DNA of 64,000 nucleotides, from assembly GCA_025618425.1 (NCBI GenBank), contig CM046849.1, positions 31,110,671 through 31,174,670 of the forward strand, read 5' to 3'. This DNA comes from Heliocidaris tuberculata. Taxonomy: Eukaryota > Echinodermata > Echinoidea > Camarodonta > Echinometridae. Of the stretch, positions 22,741 to 34,245 are shown piece after piece. The notes under the pieces are model-generated. The model did no database searches. It had not been told where the DNA came from and saw only the letters and a program-made list of their open reading frames with translations. The translations under genes and the position numbers were made by a program. The first letter of the stretch is position 1; each line of letters opens with the position of its first letter.

Positions 22741-23335
22741 AATTTCTGGTAACTTGCTTCTCTAAAGTACGATTTCTCTACAGGCCCTTCATGTTGTAAC
22801 ACTTTTTTAAAATGACAGGATTTCTCTCTTAATCAACTAATAAAAGAGTGAAAATGGATATGGTAACCACCTTATTTGTATAGTTTTGTATCAAATAAGC
22901 TTATATTTTTGAAGTTATGGGAATTTTATCGCTAACAATCCTTTGCTTTTAGTGCACACCCATGCCAGCTGCCCAATGATACATTAGTCTGCAAGCACAG
23001 ACCCTAATTTGACACTTTATCAGAAAATCATTTTGTCTTGAGAGAAGCCTAATTCAGCTACATGTACCTTCTGGACGTGTCAATCAGGAGAAGCTATAGT
23101 ATATGGCCTTTGGTAGTCTTACAGTGCAGACACTCTTTTACAACTAACCAGGGTTTGTGCCTGCAAACTATCGATACATGCAGAGTCACAAAGTCTGCAG
23201 GAGTTCAGTCCCCTGAAACCTGTACAGTCTACATGTATACATGTACATTTTATTGAGTCTACTGTGCAAGTATGTTCTGTTTGAGTTCACTATGTTACAT
23301 GTACATGTACAAAGGTGACATTAGGACATGGCTTC
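22741..23335. other. Non-coding, no feature seen
   Basis: Several TACATGTA blocks lie near 23230-23245 and 23297-23308. No gene. Confidence 0.45.
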
Positions 23336-23339
23336 ATGA

Positions 23340-23825
23340 CATGTCTATAACCCCCCCCCCCCCCCCCAAGTTGTGTTCTCAGAAAATCATGAAGGCTGTT
23401 TATTTATAGGATCAGAAATTCACCAGAAAATACAGTGAAACCAGTATTTAAAGACCCCAAGGGAGACAATAAAAGCTTTCTGTATGAGCAGGTGCAGTGG
23501 TACAAATCCATTTTGAAATACGTGGGGGGGGGGGGGGGGGGTCACCACATGATTTAACTTTTGTACCTGTCCGAAATGTCCGAAAATTTTCTGACAAGCC
23601 AAAAAAAAAAAAAAGTTTGTCACATTTTGGGGGTTTAGTTTTCCTTTTCCTCCGAAATTCTCTGATAAGCAAAAGAAAAAAGAAAAAGGTTATCACATTT
23701 TTAGGGTCTAGTTTTCCTCCAAAATTCTCTGCCAAGCAAAAAAAAAAAGAAAAGATTATCAGATTTTGTGGAGGGGGGGGGGGGGACATGTCCCCCTGTC
23801 CCCCCTGGATTTGCGCCCATGAGCA
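23340..23825 (-). repeat. Poly-C/poly-G element with ~75 bp tandem units
   Basis: Poly-C at 23350-23367 and poly-G at 23525-23541 and 23772-23785 flank three units. Each has TCTGACAAGC or TCTGCCAAGC, an A run, GTTATCACATTTT and GGGTTTAGTTTTCC. On the minus strand these match the units at 15405-15615. The end CCCCTGGATTTGCGCCC resembles the CCTGGATCCGCCCC terminus. Open frames across it are low complexity. Confidence 0.7.
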
Positions 23826-24307
23826 GGTGGTCTTAATATATAGGTTCCTTTCATACATGTTTCAATGAGAAACACTGTTCAGGGGAAACAAATATTGTGG
23901 TCTTTATAGACAGGTGGTTTGACTGTATTTGAGTTTACTCTGCTACAAAGGCAACAAGGACATGTTTGCATGACTTGGCTATAAACCCAAAGTTGTGTTA
24001 CCAGGAAATCAGAAGGCTGTTTATTTAAATTCACCAGAAACCATTAAAAAGTTCATGGGTGACTACAGTACATTTTGTAGAGTACATTACTCATTGACAT
24101 TAGGAAGTTGTCATAAACTTCTTTTTTTTAATGCGCATACATGTACATGTACGGATATATGTATTCTTGTACAGTACATTATTGGACACTGCAGAATTTA
24201 TGATTCATTTCATTGAAAATGTTCTCTGTAGTTTTGTAGCAAATTTACATTCTTTCATCGAAGAAACCTGCCCTTCATTTTATGCTGCAAAAGGTATTTC
24301 TGTTCAA

Positions 24308-24408
24308 GGTTACCAATTATTGTTTATCAATTATTGTTTATCAGTTATTGTTTACCAATTATTGTTTATCAATTATTGTTTATAAATTATTGTTTACCAA
24401 TTAATGTT
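24308..24408 (+). repeat. 14 bp minisatellite (CAATTATTGTTTAT)n
   Basis: About seven near-perfect tandem copies of CAATTATTGTTTAT with variants TCAGTTATTG and TAAATTATTG. Confidence 0.9.
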
Positions 24409-24876
24409 TTACATTATAACTTTTGCTTGTATGATGTAACACAGGGCTCACTTGAAAAGCAGTTGTATCCAGTATAAGGAACTCAGAAAAGTTAAATAGG
24501 TAATATGTACATGTAGCTAATAGCTATATGTAGGCCTACTTTTAAAACATATTTTCTTGACAATAAGATTTCATAAATGTCCATTATGGGTCTTAGGTCT
24601 CATGTAACCTGCTATGAAGTAATGATTCATATATATCTACTTGTTTGTTTACCTGGAAATTTCCATAATATCTGTGGAAAAGATTTCCTTTTTGAGGTTT
24701 TCCGATTAAATGTTGTGTCAATGATACCTAGAATGATACAGCATTCACATGATTGCAAAGCCCATTATAATATAGTCATTTCAATGTTTACAGCACAATC
24801 ATGCAGATACATGCGGATACAAATATATGGGCACTTTTCCAATAAATTGCACAGAAAGATAAATACTGAAACTACT

Positions 24877-25277
24877 AATACCCCTTTCATATTGAGCCAA
24901 TATAGCAGAATTAAAAGCGCTTTGGCCAGATAGCGCTTTGATGTGAAAGGATAGTAATTCGGATATTCCGCTATCGACGTGGGAGGTCTGTGACTACCCC
25001 GAGAGGTGGTTTTGAAAGTGCTATGTAGCGGAAAGCGATTTGGTCTTTTATGTGAAAAGTCTCACCGTATAAAGCAGAATGAAGGGCAAAAAACAATGCA
25101 TTGTGCAGATGACGTACTTCCGCTTTGAGCATCGCGCTCTATTCCGCTTCCATGAAATAGAGGTATCTTTTTCTTGATGTGAAAGCAAAGCGATGCGAAG
25201 CCCTTTCAAGGAAGGCGGAACGATAGTGGAATCAATAGTGGAATCAATAGCGATTCGGCAGTCTGAAAGGGGTATTT
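24877..25277. mobile_element. MITE with AATACCCCTTTCA ends
   Basis: AATACCCCTTTCATATTG at the left and CTGAAAGGGGTATTT at the right form a 13 bp inverted repeat. Interior GC content is raised (GCGCTTT, TAGCGGAAAGCG, GGCGGAACG). 400 bp, single copy in the window, non-coding. Confidence 0.75.
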
Positions 25278-25993
25278 GACAATTGGTTCAAATTTCAGTC
25301 CTGTTTACACATATGTACTTGTTTTCTTATGTCTCAAATAGTATCTTAGGATGAAATCAATGGAAAAATGTATCATTGTATTTTTGATCATTTCTATTGA
25401 TTTCTTAGACGGTTTTCAAATTCAAGCCAGAGCTTTGGTTTAATACTCTTGTACTTTGTTTCAGTGCAGATGCTACAATTTGTTCTGGTAGTCGCTTGAT
25501 GATTCATTTTAACAAGAAATATTTGGTGGATTTGTACGTTGTACCAGAAATGATACCAGAATATACACTCTAATTTGTCTTAGCAGCCATCTTACACATG
25601 TACATGTACATGTCTACATGTATATTGGTCACCTATATTTGTACATGTACATGTATGAAGAAATGAGTGTGTTATAAACTGTCTAGAAAGACCACTTCTC
25701 TACAGTGACTGCTTTTTCTGTTTCCCTTTGATGGCCTTAATCGACAGGTTTGATACACTACATGGTTCATGATTGATATGGTAGAATAGCACCACTTCAA
25801 GGGTTTATGAGTTACATGTAGCTGAAATTTGATCATGCCAGCACAAGAGTTTGTTATTTGTTGAGTCATGACGTAGAAACTAAAGGAGGATTTCCTTTTC
25901 AATGCTCATCCAATTTGCAGATCCTTTAGTCTTCCAGAAATTGAACTTATCAAGGTATTTTTCTCTCTTTAATCTTTCATTCTTCTCCTTTAG
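25278..25993. other. Intron sequence before the first coding exon
   Basis: No exon is seen. The last 40 bases are pyrimidine-rich and end CTCCTTTAG, forming the 3' splice acceptor for the exon that starts at 25994. Confidence 0.5.
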
Positions 25994-26176
25994 GATGATG
26001 TTACTTTGAGGCTTACATTTTGAGACTGACAACAGCCACAACTTCATCTGCAGCTCCAGTCCTTCCATTGGGATCAGTGTATCTTCACCAGGAGAGGGAG
26101 TACTTTCACCTTTTAAGTCTGGCCTACATGATCCTGAGAAGAAGCTGCTTGGACTCTGAGCTAGAGCTGGTGAAGG
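25994..26176 (+). other. Candidate 5' UTR part of the first visible HECW exon
   Basis: CTTCTCCTTTAG ending at 25993 is a good acceptor, and an in-frame TGA at 26171-26173 separates this stretch from the start codon, so it would be untranslated leader. It contains two upstream reading frames: a four-codon one from 25995, and a 28-codon one from the ATG at 26128 to a TGA at 26212-26214. The second overlaps the main start in another frame. The upstream exon that would join here is not identified. Confidence 0.55.
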
Positions 26177-26531
26177 ATGCGGGAGAGAGCTCGCAGCAAA
26201 ATGGCAACCCTTGATGGAGGACACGCACAGCAGGGATCGGGGCGGTCGCCCGGTAACCGTTCCATCCAGGATCGGCTTGGCCTGGCCGCCATGCAGCCCT
26301 TTCCGTCCATACGCCGCATCCGTCGGCTCTCCGTTCACGACCGGTCCAACAGCGACTCCAACCTGGCCCACCCTGACCTGCAGCGAAGGGCCGGTCAGCA
26401 GTCCAGTCTTATGGTCAGCAAGAATGAGATCGTCCTGGGGGGTGAATATGGGGACAGCGCTAGTGTCAATGTGAACTGGGATATCAGGGAAGACGTGGGC
26501 TCACAGGACTGGATTGGACTCTATCTCATCG
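26177..26531 (+). CDS. HECW: HECW1/HECW2-like E3 ubiquitin ligase, coding exon 1
   Basis: Encodes residues 1-118 plus the first base of codon 119. Family: HECW (NEDL) proteins are Nedd4-type HECT ubiquitin ligases with an N-terminal HECW domain, a C2 domain, two WW domains and a C-terminal HECT domain. Seen here: a basic, serine-rich N-terminus, then RSNSDSNL (56-63), SSLMVS (76-81) and NWDIRED (100-106) leading to DWIGLYLI (111-118). These line up with the conserved start of HECW1/2 (RSTSDTDL, WDIKEEV, DWIG-YLI). Two in-frame starts are possible: 26177, or 26201 (residue 9), which has the better initiation context (AAAATGG). An in-frame stop lies just upstream of the first. Donor is ATCG|GTAGGT, and phase 1 agrees with the next exon; the GT four bases further would break the frame. 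Confidence 0.9.
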
Positions 26532-26585
26532 GTAGGTATGCCCAATCAGGACCAAACTTTGAAGTGAATTTCTCTTTCTCAAGCG

Positions 26586-27001
26586 TTAACCCTTTCAGGA
26601 CAGGAATTATTTAAGGGCTAAATTGATCACATTTTGTTCTTTAAATTGGCAACAATAATATTTTTCTTTTAGCGCTACATGGTTCTAATAAGCTGTAATG
26701 TCTTTGAAAACAATACACATGGTCACAAATTTTGTCAAAAAGTTTTAAAAATTGCCAATTTTGTTCAAAAACATTGATTTTGAACTTCTCAATGCGTTGC
26801 CAATTTGAGGATTTTAAAGCTTAATCTCATTTTTAAGATTCCTGGCATCAAACGCAATCTGGTCATGCAACAAAAATGGACATAGAATCCGCAGAAAATT
26901 TTGCTCTTTCTACTCATGCATCTGGTATATTTTTTAGAGCTCTGAATCAAAAGTTATAGAGCCAAACCACAAAATGTGGTCAATTGTCGCGAAAGGGTTA
27001 A
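26586..27001 (+). mobile_element. MITE family A, copy 3, next to an exon
   Basis: TTAACCCTTTCAGGACAGG to GCGAAAGGGTTAA, 416 bp. It starts only 54 bp after the HECW exon 1 donor. TTAA at both ends. Confidence 0.88.
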
Positions 27002-27420
27002 AAGTCAAATAATGAATAATGCTTACAGTAACCTCAAGATCAGGGCCCTGTCTTATAAAGAGTTGCGATTGATCTGGATTAATCTCAAGTCCTCCAACCA
27101 ATCGCAAACTTACAAACTCTTCTCTCTTTAGTAGCAAAAAACAATTCAAGCCTTGACATTTGGTCATTGCCTGTGATTATGGTACTCCTGGGAACTGAAC
27201 TTCAGTCTTCCCTATTCTCAAACACTTCCATACCATGTACATATATGTGAGTTGTCATTGTGATAGACCTGCCTGTCATCATGTTTATTGGAGCAGAAAG
27301 GAAAGAGACTTCCTGTATTAATGATGAATCGAAACTGTTTCATAGGACAATTGGTATATTTATTTGTTGAGTGGTAGTGTTAATTTCCACAGAAAAATGA
27401 TTTAATGCATAGCAAAATCC

Positions 27421-28007
27421 ACTATGAAGAGCAGTCCAACCTTAGTAATGATTCGTGTGAAAGCATAAAAATCAGAGAAGCAGATTGGTGATAGTTCGAA
27501 CAAAATCGGACAAGCAATAAGAAAGTTATGATTTTTTTAAAAGTTGTAATCACTATAAATATGGGAATTTCAAATTGGCTGTATCAGTACGGTCATTGTG
27601 ATGTAGGGGCGGTCGACTTTCCCATTCGCTCCAACACACAAAATGACTAAAATGTCAATTTTTCAAAATGTATAACTCAGTAGGATCTTTTTCCTTTTGG
27701 AGGACCTGTAACAATATGCTAGCTAAAATATATTTTGAGTGCTGCCATGAGGGAAAAGGCGCTCAGGAGAAAACCAGAATTTAATAATATTTTGGTGTAT
27801 GACAAATGGGAGAGTTGATCGTGAATACTTCACAAGAACTCCAAAAAGCCACTTCAAGATTTGCACAGATGTAGTGATCTCATTTTTTATACGTTCATAA
27901 CTTTCTTATTCCTCGTCCGATTTTTTTCAAACTTAACAATCCTATTTCTCTTTATTTTTCTTATTTTCACACTAATCAGCTTTTTACAAAGGTTGTATTG
28001 CCCTTTA
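27421..28007. mobile_element. Foldback MITE family C, copy 2
   Basis: Left arm with AATCGGACAAGCAATAAGAAAG and right arm with TTTCTTATTCCTCGTCCGATT are inverted copies. Same family as 2337-2939, from GCAGTCCAACCTTAGTAA to TTGTATTGCCCTTTAAAA. Confidence 0.75.
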
Positions 28008-28588
28008 AAAAAACAGACTACATGGATATAGATGTGACATTTTTGTGATAAACTTAAATCTTCATTAGGATATTAGGGAAAGAGGTTTCCTACTGGAAAA
28101 TACATTTACATATCTAGATTTATGTTACATAAGTTTGTATTGTAGGATTTTTTTTTTTTTAGCATAGATAAATTGTCTTCATGTAAATCATAGTACAATA
28201 TTCTTCAATGGATAAGAAACAAAAAGCATGGGAAAAGATTTATGATTACAATTGCTTTTAGTGTAGTAAATGTTTTACAATTATACAGCTGCATGAGGAA
28301 AGGAATGAGTAAAAACTGATTCATATGCACAATAGTATACACACAGGTCATGATAAAGATGATCTACATGTTGTACATGTGTAAGTTGAATTTACATATT
28401 ATCACATTGTCATACTCCAATAATTGACCTTAGCACAGACATTGGTTCTTAGTCGTCCGCATATTTATCCTGATAAATGATCATCTGATGAAGTATTTTG
28501 ACAGTCCTCATGATATCAAAGAGATTAAGTCAATAGAAAAATTACAGAATGATTAGAAATAGATACAGCTGGTTGGTAAAATAAAAGA

Positions 28589-28745
28589 GGCTTTATGGCT
28601 CAGTGGTAGAGCATTGGTGTCATAATAGGGAGGTCCAAAGATTTGAGAGCAAGTCGTTGCTTCAGTGCCCTTTGGTAAGACAAGAATATTCAATCACCAA
28701 GTTCCTCGGATAGGACTTATAATACAAAGTGGTTTGTCTACTGGT
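28589..28745 (+). mobile_element. tRNA-derived SINE, family 1, copy 1
   Basis: TATGGCTCAGTGGTAGAGCATTGG contains a good RNA polymerase III A box (TGGCTCAGTGG). The B box position (CCAAAGATTTGAGAGC) is degenerate. Downstream GTGCCCTTTGG, CACCAAG-TCCTCGGATAGGACTTA is shared with the copy at 35465-35640. This is not a functional tRNA, since no acceptor stem closes. Confidence 0.75.
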
Positions 28746-29601
28746 TGAATACCTACATGTAATATGAAAAAGTAATATTTAAAAAAAAAATTGTAGAATA
28801 ATATACAATATTGATTGATAATTCCCCTCCAGCCTGGAAATTAATATGAAGGGCAGGTAAAGACAAACATTTGCTTTAATTATGGGAATGTAATTAACCA
28901 TTGATTTGGTCAAATATAATTTGACCAAATCAGTGGTTAACCCATTGCCTACAGGAACCGGGTGGTTCCTGTATTAAGCCTATGGGAATGAGAGAATTCA
29001 GCAGTCAACGGGTTAATTAAAATTTGTTATTATTGATGGGCAGTACCATTAAACAGTTATGAGGCTTCTATTATGTTCTGTACACGTAGCTGAGTCTTGA
29101 GTAGTACTTGTAATTTAAACCAAAAAAAAAAGAAACATGAAATATATATTCATTTCACCACATTCTTTCACTACTTCAAGCATTTTCATGCTGTAGACAA
29201 TGAAGATGGTTCACAGAGATTTTTTTTTTTTTTTTTTTTTAAACTGTCATCAGCTGTACAAGTTTACATAGAAGGTTGAGTTCTTGAAAAGGTGAAAACT
29301 AATTTTAGAGCTTTCTCATCCCTTTTATGTCACTTTGGAAGAACATAGTAGAAGTGTCCCCTGAAAAGGATTGCTCTTCAAATGCCCTCGTATTAAAAAT
29401 ATGACGAGAAATAGCTGAAGCGTTCAGGCCGAACGTTCATGCCACATGTGTGTGCAGGCCCATATACCCATGTCTATGTGCAGTGCAAACATGTACATGT
29501 ACATGTATGCTTATCAGAGAGATTAGGTCAATTTCTTATCATTTTGATGATTCCCAAACCTCACAGTCACAGTATACACCAGTTCTTATGTAGACATGAT
29601 C

Positions 29602-30099
29602 GGGGCAGTGTAAAAATTAAAATTTCTTTTGCGAGGGCTACTTCGAAGTCCACCTACATGTATTGTGTTCAGAGATTTGAATGCACTACAACCCATGAGC
29701 AGAAATATTATTAGACGGTGGCTCTTTTTTCATTTACTGTGGCTTTTTCAAGAGTTTTGGGGGCTAATCGCCCTTAGCCCCTTGCTTATTTTTTTCACTG
29801 GATCGGGGTAACCTTGCTAGTCATAAGGACCGCTATTCATAAGGACCACTTATTCCTAAGGACCGCTATCCATAACGCATGACTAAATGAATAGCGGTTT
29901 TGTATGAATAGTGGTCCTTCTACATAGCAAGCAAACCATAGACATATTACCTTGCTATTCATAGGAACTTCTGTTCATAAGGACCACTATTCATACATTC
30001 ATATGGACTGCTATTCATAAAGCTTGTTAAATGAATAGCGGTTTTCTATGAATAGCGGTCCTTATGAATAGCGGTCCTTATGAATAGCGAGTGGACCCC
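29602..30099. mobile_element. 498 bp element with 8 bp target duplication ACATGATC
   Basis: The family B MITE reads GACATGATCAACC in intact copies. Here ACATGATC is present at both 29594-29601 and 30100-30107, flanking this block. It starts GGGGCAGTG and ends GTGGACCCC. The right 290 bp (29805-30099) is built from the 16-mer CTATTCATAAGGACCG in direct copies on the left side and inverted copies on the right, so it can fold into a long hairpin. An 8 bp duplication suggests a hAT-like transposase; the ends are not canonical. Confidence 0.8.
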
Positions 30100-30161
30100 A
30101 CATGATCAACCTTTCTCAGTTGTCTGAGACAGCTTCTTTCACAATGTAATCACGTGACCAG

Positions 30162-30298
30162 GGGAGCATTTCATCAAGCGTTTTGTCAGTGATTTTTATC
30201 CGACAACTGTTATAAGCTACTGAAATCCTTGCATCTGATTGGCTGAGAGCAAATTTGTCGGATAAAATATCTGACAAGTCCTTTCATGAAACGCCCCC
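30162..30298. mobile_element. 137 bp foldback MITE in the family B copy
   Basis: Starts GGGAGCATTTCATCAAGCG and ends TTTCATGAAACGCCCCC. CAG (possibly CCAG) is duplicated at both sides relative to intact family B copies. A related element in opposite orientation lies at 48971-49115. Confidence 0.75.
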
Positions 30299-30709
30299 CA
30301 GAACTCAACTTCATCTTTTAATTGTAAGATGAACAAACATTTTTTTTTGCAAGTCATGATATCTGGATTATGGATTACTATTTCCTCCTACAAATTATTA
30401 CTTCTGAAATATCAGTTGAAATTGATGCAATGTCTTGTCTGTCTGTATTTTTTATGTCTGTAATTTGTTACAATTTTAGGCTCTTGTACATGTAAGTATT
30501 TATACAATGTAGAGCATATTAGCAGAGACCAAAGTTCAGCTTTGATGCAGGCACACAGAAACAGTATACATGTACATGTAAATAGAAATGGGCTTGTAAC
30601 CTTCATGTATAGATATAGAACAAATTTTTTTTAAATGTCTAACAGTCAAAGAATTCAACATTCTTGTGTAGAGTTTTGACATTTGATTTTTAATATACAT
30701 GTATATGAT

Positions 30710-31100
30710 TTTTTTTAATCATCACTTTATTCAACATCAAAATTAAACAAATTAAGGAACATACATGTTATTTGTAATCATAGGTTCAAAGATGGAACAG
30801 ATTTAAGCCTATGTCATACAGTTATCAATTACAATTACATGCAGGGCAACATATTAATTATATACCATCACAATAAATCAAATAAACTTATATACAAAGA
30901 TAGTCAATTGACATGTTCAAGTTTCAAACATTGGGGGGAAAATGTATAAAATTTCAGGAATTATTAGACATGTTAAGGCCTCATGAATCAAGGGGAAAAT
31001 ATTATGTAGACAGTAGATATTTATAAGTATAAATAGCAATCACATGAATTAAACATTATCAAGTTGGGCCTTCTTCAAAAAAACACAGTAACAGCATGGG
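30710..31100 (-). mobile_element. Possible 3' end of an old minus-strand retroposon
   Basis: On the minus strand GTTGAATAAAGTGATGATT runs into an A-rich tail at 30712-30735, which looks like a polyadenylation signal plus tail. The sequence upstream on that strand (30740-31100) is AT-rich and non-coding. It could equally be the 3' end of a minus-strand transcript. Weak. Confidence 0.3.
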
Positions 31101-33615
31101 TTTAATAAGTAGAGTAAATTCAGAAGGTTTTATCATTCAGAAGGTTTTATCATATCATCCTATCAAGTTCCATTCCATGCAATAATAATCTTGGCATAGA
31201 GATATCTGATTCTGAAATTGCACAATATTAAAAGACCTGAAAAGTGAAATGAAATTCCACCATTATTGATCCCTTGCAGTGAAGCATCCTCTCATACATG
31301 GAGGCTAAAAATGATTCTGCCCTATTGGGATAAAAGGAAGAAGCTGTCGATTTTGCATAAATTTCATATTATAATTCTTTTTAAATACACAGAAACTTTT
31401 CCAAATGCTGAAGTTCTTCTAATAATGTGAAACAGACATATATCTATACTTGTAATTGAATGCTCAATATACTGCTATTTGCCCAAGCTTCTGTTATAAC
31501 GTGTTTTCCATTAATTTTTGACATATTTGAAATGGCAGTTGTTTCATTTTGTAAAAGTAGGAAATTCATGAAATATTGAATGGTATACATGTTCATGTAT
31601 GCACAGTATTTTCTCTATGCTTGGTGGTCAGTGTACTGTAGAATTTTAAAGATTTGACCTTGTTTTGAATTAAGAGGAAGGATATGGTCATGGAAAAGAG
31701 TTTAGTTTAATTTCAGGATAAATATTGAGGCAGGGACACATTGTTCCCTCAATGACACCATGGACCTACCAGTACAACTGTAGGTCCTCAATGACACAGA
31801 GTCTGAACTAAATGGTACAGAACCTGTAATGTGTTTGCTGCCCTCTGATGGTCGATCCTCACTATCATACTGTAGATGGCTATTTTGTCCAATTGTTTTC
31901 AACACAGGTCTACAAGTAGAACAAGGCAGAGCTATTATCAGTAACCTACTCTCTTCATCACCCCCTCTAGCTCTCTGTCTATCTCTCTTCTCTCATTCTT
32001 TCCCACTCTTGACCAGTGATATGTGTCTGAGTTTTAATAGTGGTGGTTGCCTTGTTTAAAAAAAAATGTAAAAGAACATAGTCATAAATGTCATAAACTT
32101 ATTTTGAAGATGTCCTCTGTGGCACCTGATATAGAACTGTTCATAGTGCAGGATAGGGGTCCATCCCTTACTTGACAGTTTCTTATATCATCCTTGAATG
32201 TTCTAGGACAGTCTTACAGTTAAGCCTGAAAGAAAGTCTTACCTTCAACACTCAAAATTCCAAGCTTTACCTTGAAATTCAGATAGTGTAAAAGGTAAGC
32301 TGACACTTTTGTAAGGTAGAGTGTAGAGCAGTTGTAGGTAACATGTTAAGGAACAGTTAATAATCCTTTGACCTTATCAAGCATACACACACCTTCATAC
32401 ACACACTCTCATAGATAACATATATTCCTTGAAGAACAATATAGACTAATCCCAACATAGGATTAGTGAAGGGAAAAGGGTCCTTCAGGATGCCACTAAT
32501 TGGAAGACAATAGAAAAGTGTAACATGTAGACACAATACTTTCCCAATCTGTGACAGGAAGTTTTGACTGTGTAAACGTTAGGTCAACACTCAATTTTTC
32601 ACTCTCATGGCTCAAATTTACATGTTTGCATGTTTTGAAGGTAAAGTGTTGAGCTTTTTATCAGGGCGGTACTGTACATAGAAAAATGTAGGATTTCCTT
32701 GAGGGCATATTGATTACCAGTATCTTTCCCTTTATTCAGAACTGACTTGCTCTCAGCTACATGTAGTGTGTATTTTGTTATTGTTTTTCTTGTTCTGTAG
32801 TTTCTTGAAGATATATGTGTAACACCCCTCTATGGGAGCACTCCTGTGTTGGAACAAGGTCTCATCCACTTGTCTGTCCTTTGTCCTAGACTGTCAGTCT
32901 GATTGAGGATTAAAATAACAGCCACAGCACTGATTACCTGTGGCAAGAAGTTTTGTATCCACATTTGCCACTCTCTACCCAAGAGAATAAGATGGACCTT
33001 TTCTGTAGGATGTCAAAAGCTAGTGGCCCGTATTAATTCTGAACTCCCATTGAAGTTAAACCGCAGTCTTAGAGTGGTTTATACCCATTCTTATCCTGCC
33101 CTTTAAACCAGCATTATAGAAAATCACATTCTGAACTCTGATTTAACTTAGACTCCAGTCTAGTATGTTTTCACCTTATACAGAAATTTATTACTAGAAT
33201 ATATCCAGTCTATCAGAAAGAGGGTAATTCTGTAGGATGATATGATGTGGTGTTGAGGATTGTAAACATGCTACATGCTTTCTGTGGTAAATTTCTCAAA
33301 CTAATTAAATTCCTTGTACTTAACACAAGACCCAGCATCTTCATAACGCTTAACCAAACCCTTAACCTGTCTGTGATATAAGATGTAATTGTGACCAAGA
33401 ACTTAGCCCATCTTAGAATATATGTAAGTAATGGCTGGACCATAGTATGGATCACAGATTTTAAGATACCCTGTACAGCATGTTTTAGAGACATCCAACT
33501 GTCATGTATAAAGTGAGTATGGATCCTCGCAGGAAGGAAGGCGGTATGTGAGTCAGGTTTGTAGTTAATGTCATGCCCAGGAGGTCTTTCATCCTATCAA
33601 AGTATCCAGTAGAAA

Positions 33616-33690
33616 GTCTGTTGAGAGCTAGAAGGGCGTTAAATGTATGGAAAATGTCATTAGTTAATGCCCTTCTGGCTCCCAGCAGAC
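33616..33690. repeat. Short hairpin family H, copy 1 (75 bp)
   Basis: Arms of 27 bp (33616-33642 and 33664-33690) differ at only four positions, all transitions, around a 21 base loop. The 5' arm contains AGAAGGGCGTTAA and the 3' arm TTAATGCCCTTCTGG. Copies at 45628, 45773, 47889 and 48461 share the arm core but not the loop. Confidence 0.85.
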
Positions 33691-33775
33691 GAGATTCATA
33701 CTCTTTGTTATTAACCAAAAAAAACAGAATGGAATTTAGCAATAGCAATGTTTGAGAAATAGCATTTTTAGTGCT

Positions 33776-34152
33776 TAAAGATAAAGTTGAGTTCTGGTCA
33801 TAAGATTGAATTGTGAAAGAAAATGTCTCAAAGCAATTGGGAAAATTGATAATAGAACACATAAGAAATGATGTATGCTGTAAGGTTTTGGAATCACCAA
33901 AATGATAAGAAATTTACTCAGTCATGCTGAGAGTCACACGCACTGCACACAGAAATGTGTATATGGATCTACACACAAATGTTCGGCCCGAACATTTCAG
34001 ACATTTCTTGTCATATTTTGAATGTGAGAGCATTTGAAGAGCAATCCTTTTCAGGGGACATAGCTACAATGATAATCTTCCAAACTAACATAAAAAGAAT
34101 GAGAAAGCTCACAAATTATTTGTTACCTTTCCCAGAACTCAAGCTTCATTTA
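33776..34152 (-). mobile_element. MITE family B, minus-strand copy
   Basis: AAAGATAAAGTTGAGTTCTGG at the left and CCCAGAACTCAAGCTTCATTTA at the right. The interior is the reverse complement of 10120-10508. Confidence 0.82.
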
Positions 34153-34164
34153 ACTTCTACCCTT

Positions 34165-34245
34165 GATAGAACACTACGACTTATCCTAACCCCAACCATA
34201 AACCTAACCTTCATCCCAATTGTAACCCTAACCATAATCCTATAT
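34165..34245. repeat. Degenerate CCTAACC tract
   Basis: Scattered CCTAACCC / ACCATAAACC repeats, telomere-like in composition but degenerate. Directly follows the family B MITE. Confidence 0.5.

Larger units (their letters stand above)
29275..30320 (+). mobile_element. MITE family B copy split by two later insertions
   Basis: Family B sequence runs 29275-29601, resumes at 30108-30161 and ends with GAACTCAACTTCATCTTTTA at 30300-30320. Two other elements occupy the gaps (29602-30099 and 30162-30298). Comparison with the uninterrupted copies at 10120 and 57903 fixes both insertion points. Confidence 0.8.

Noticed and set aside
23448..23868. Open frames with proline or glycine runs on both strands
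   Set aside because: They come from poly-C/poly-G tracts within a repeat element.
24308..24408. CRISPR-like array
   Set aside because: The 14 bp units are contiguous with no unique spacers; this is a minisatellite in a eukaryotic genome.
26532..26540. Alternative HECW exon 1 donor four bases downstream (GTATGC at 26536)
   Set aside because: It would leave a phase 2 end and break the frame with the next exon, while GTAGGT at 26532 gives a perfect phase 1 join.
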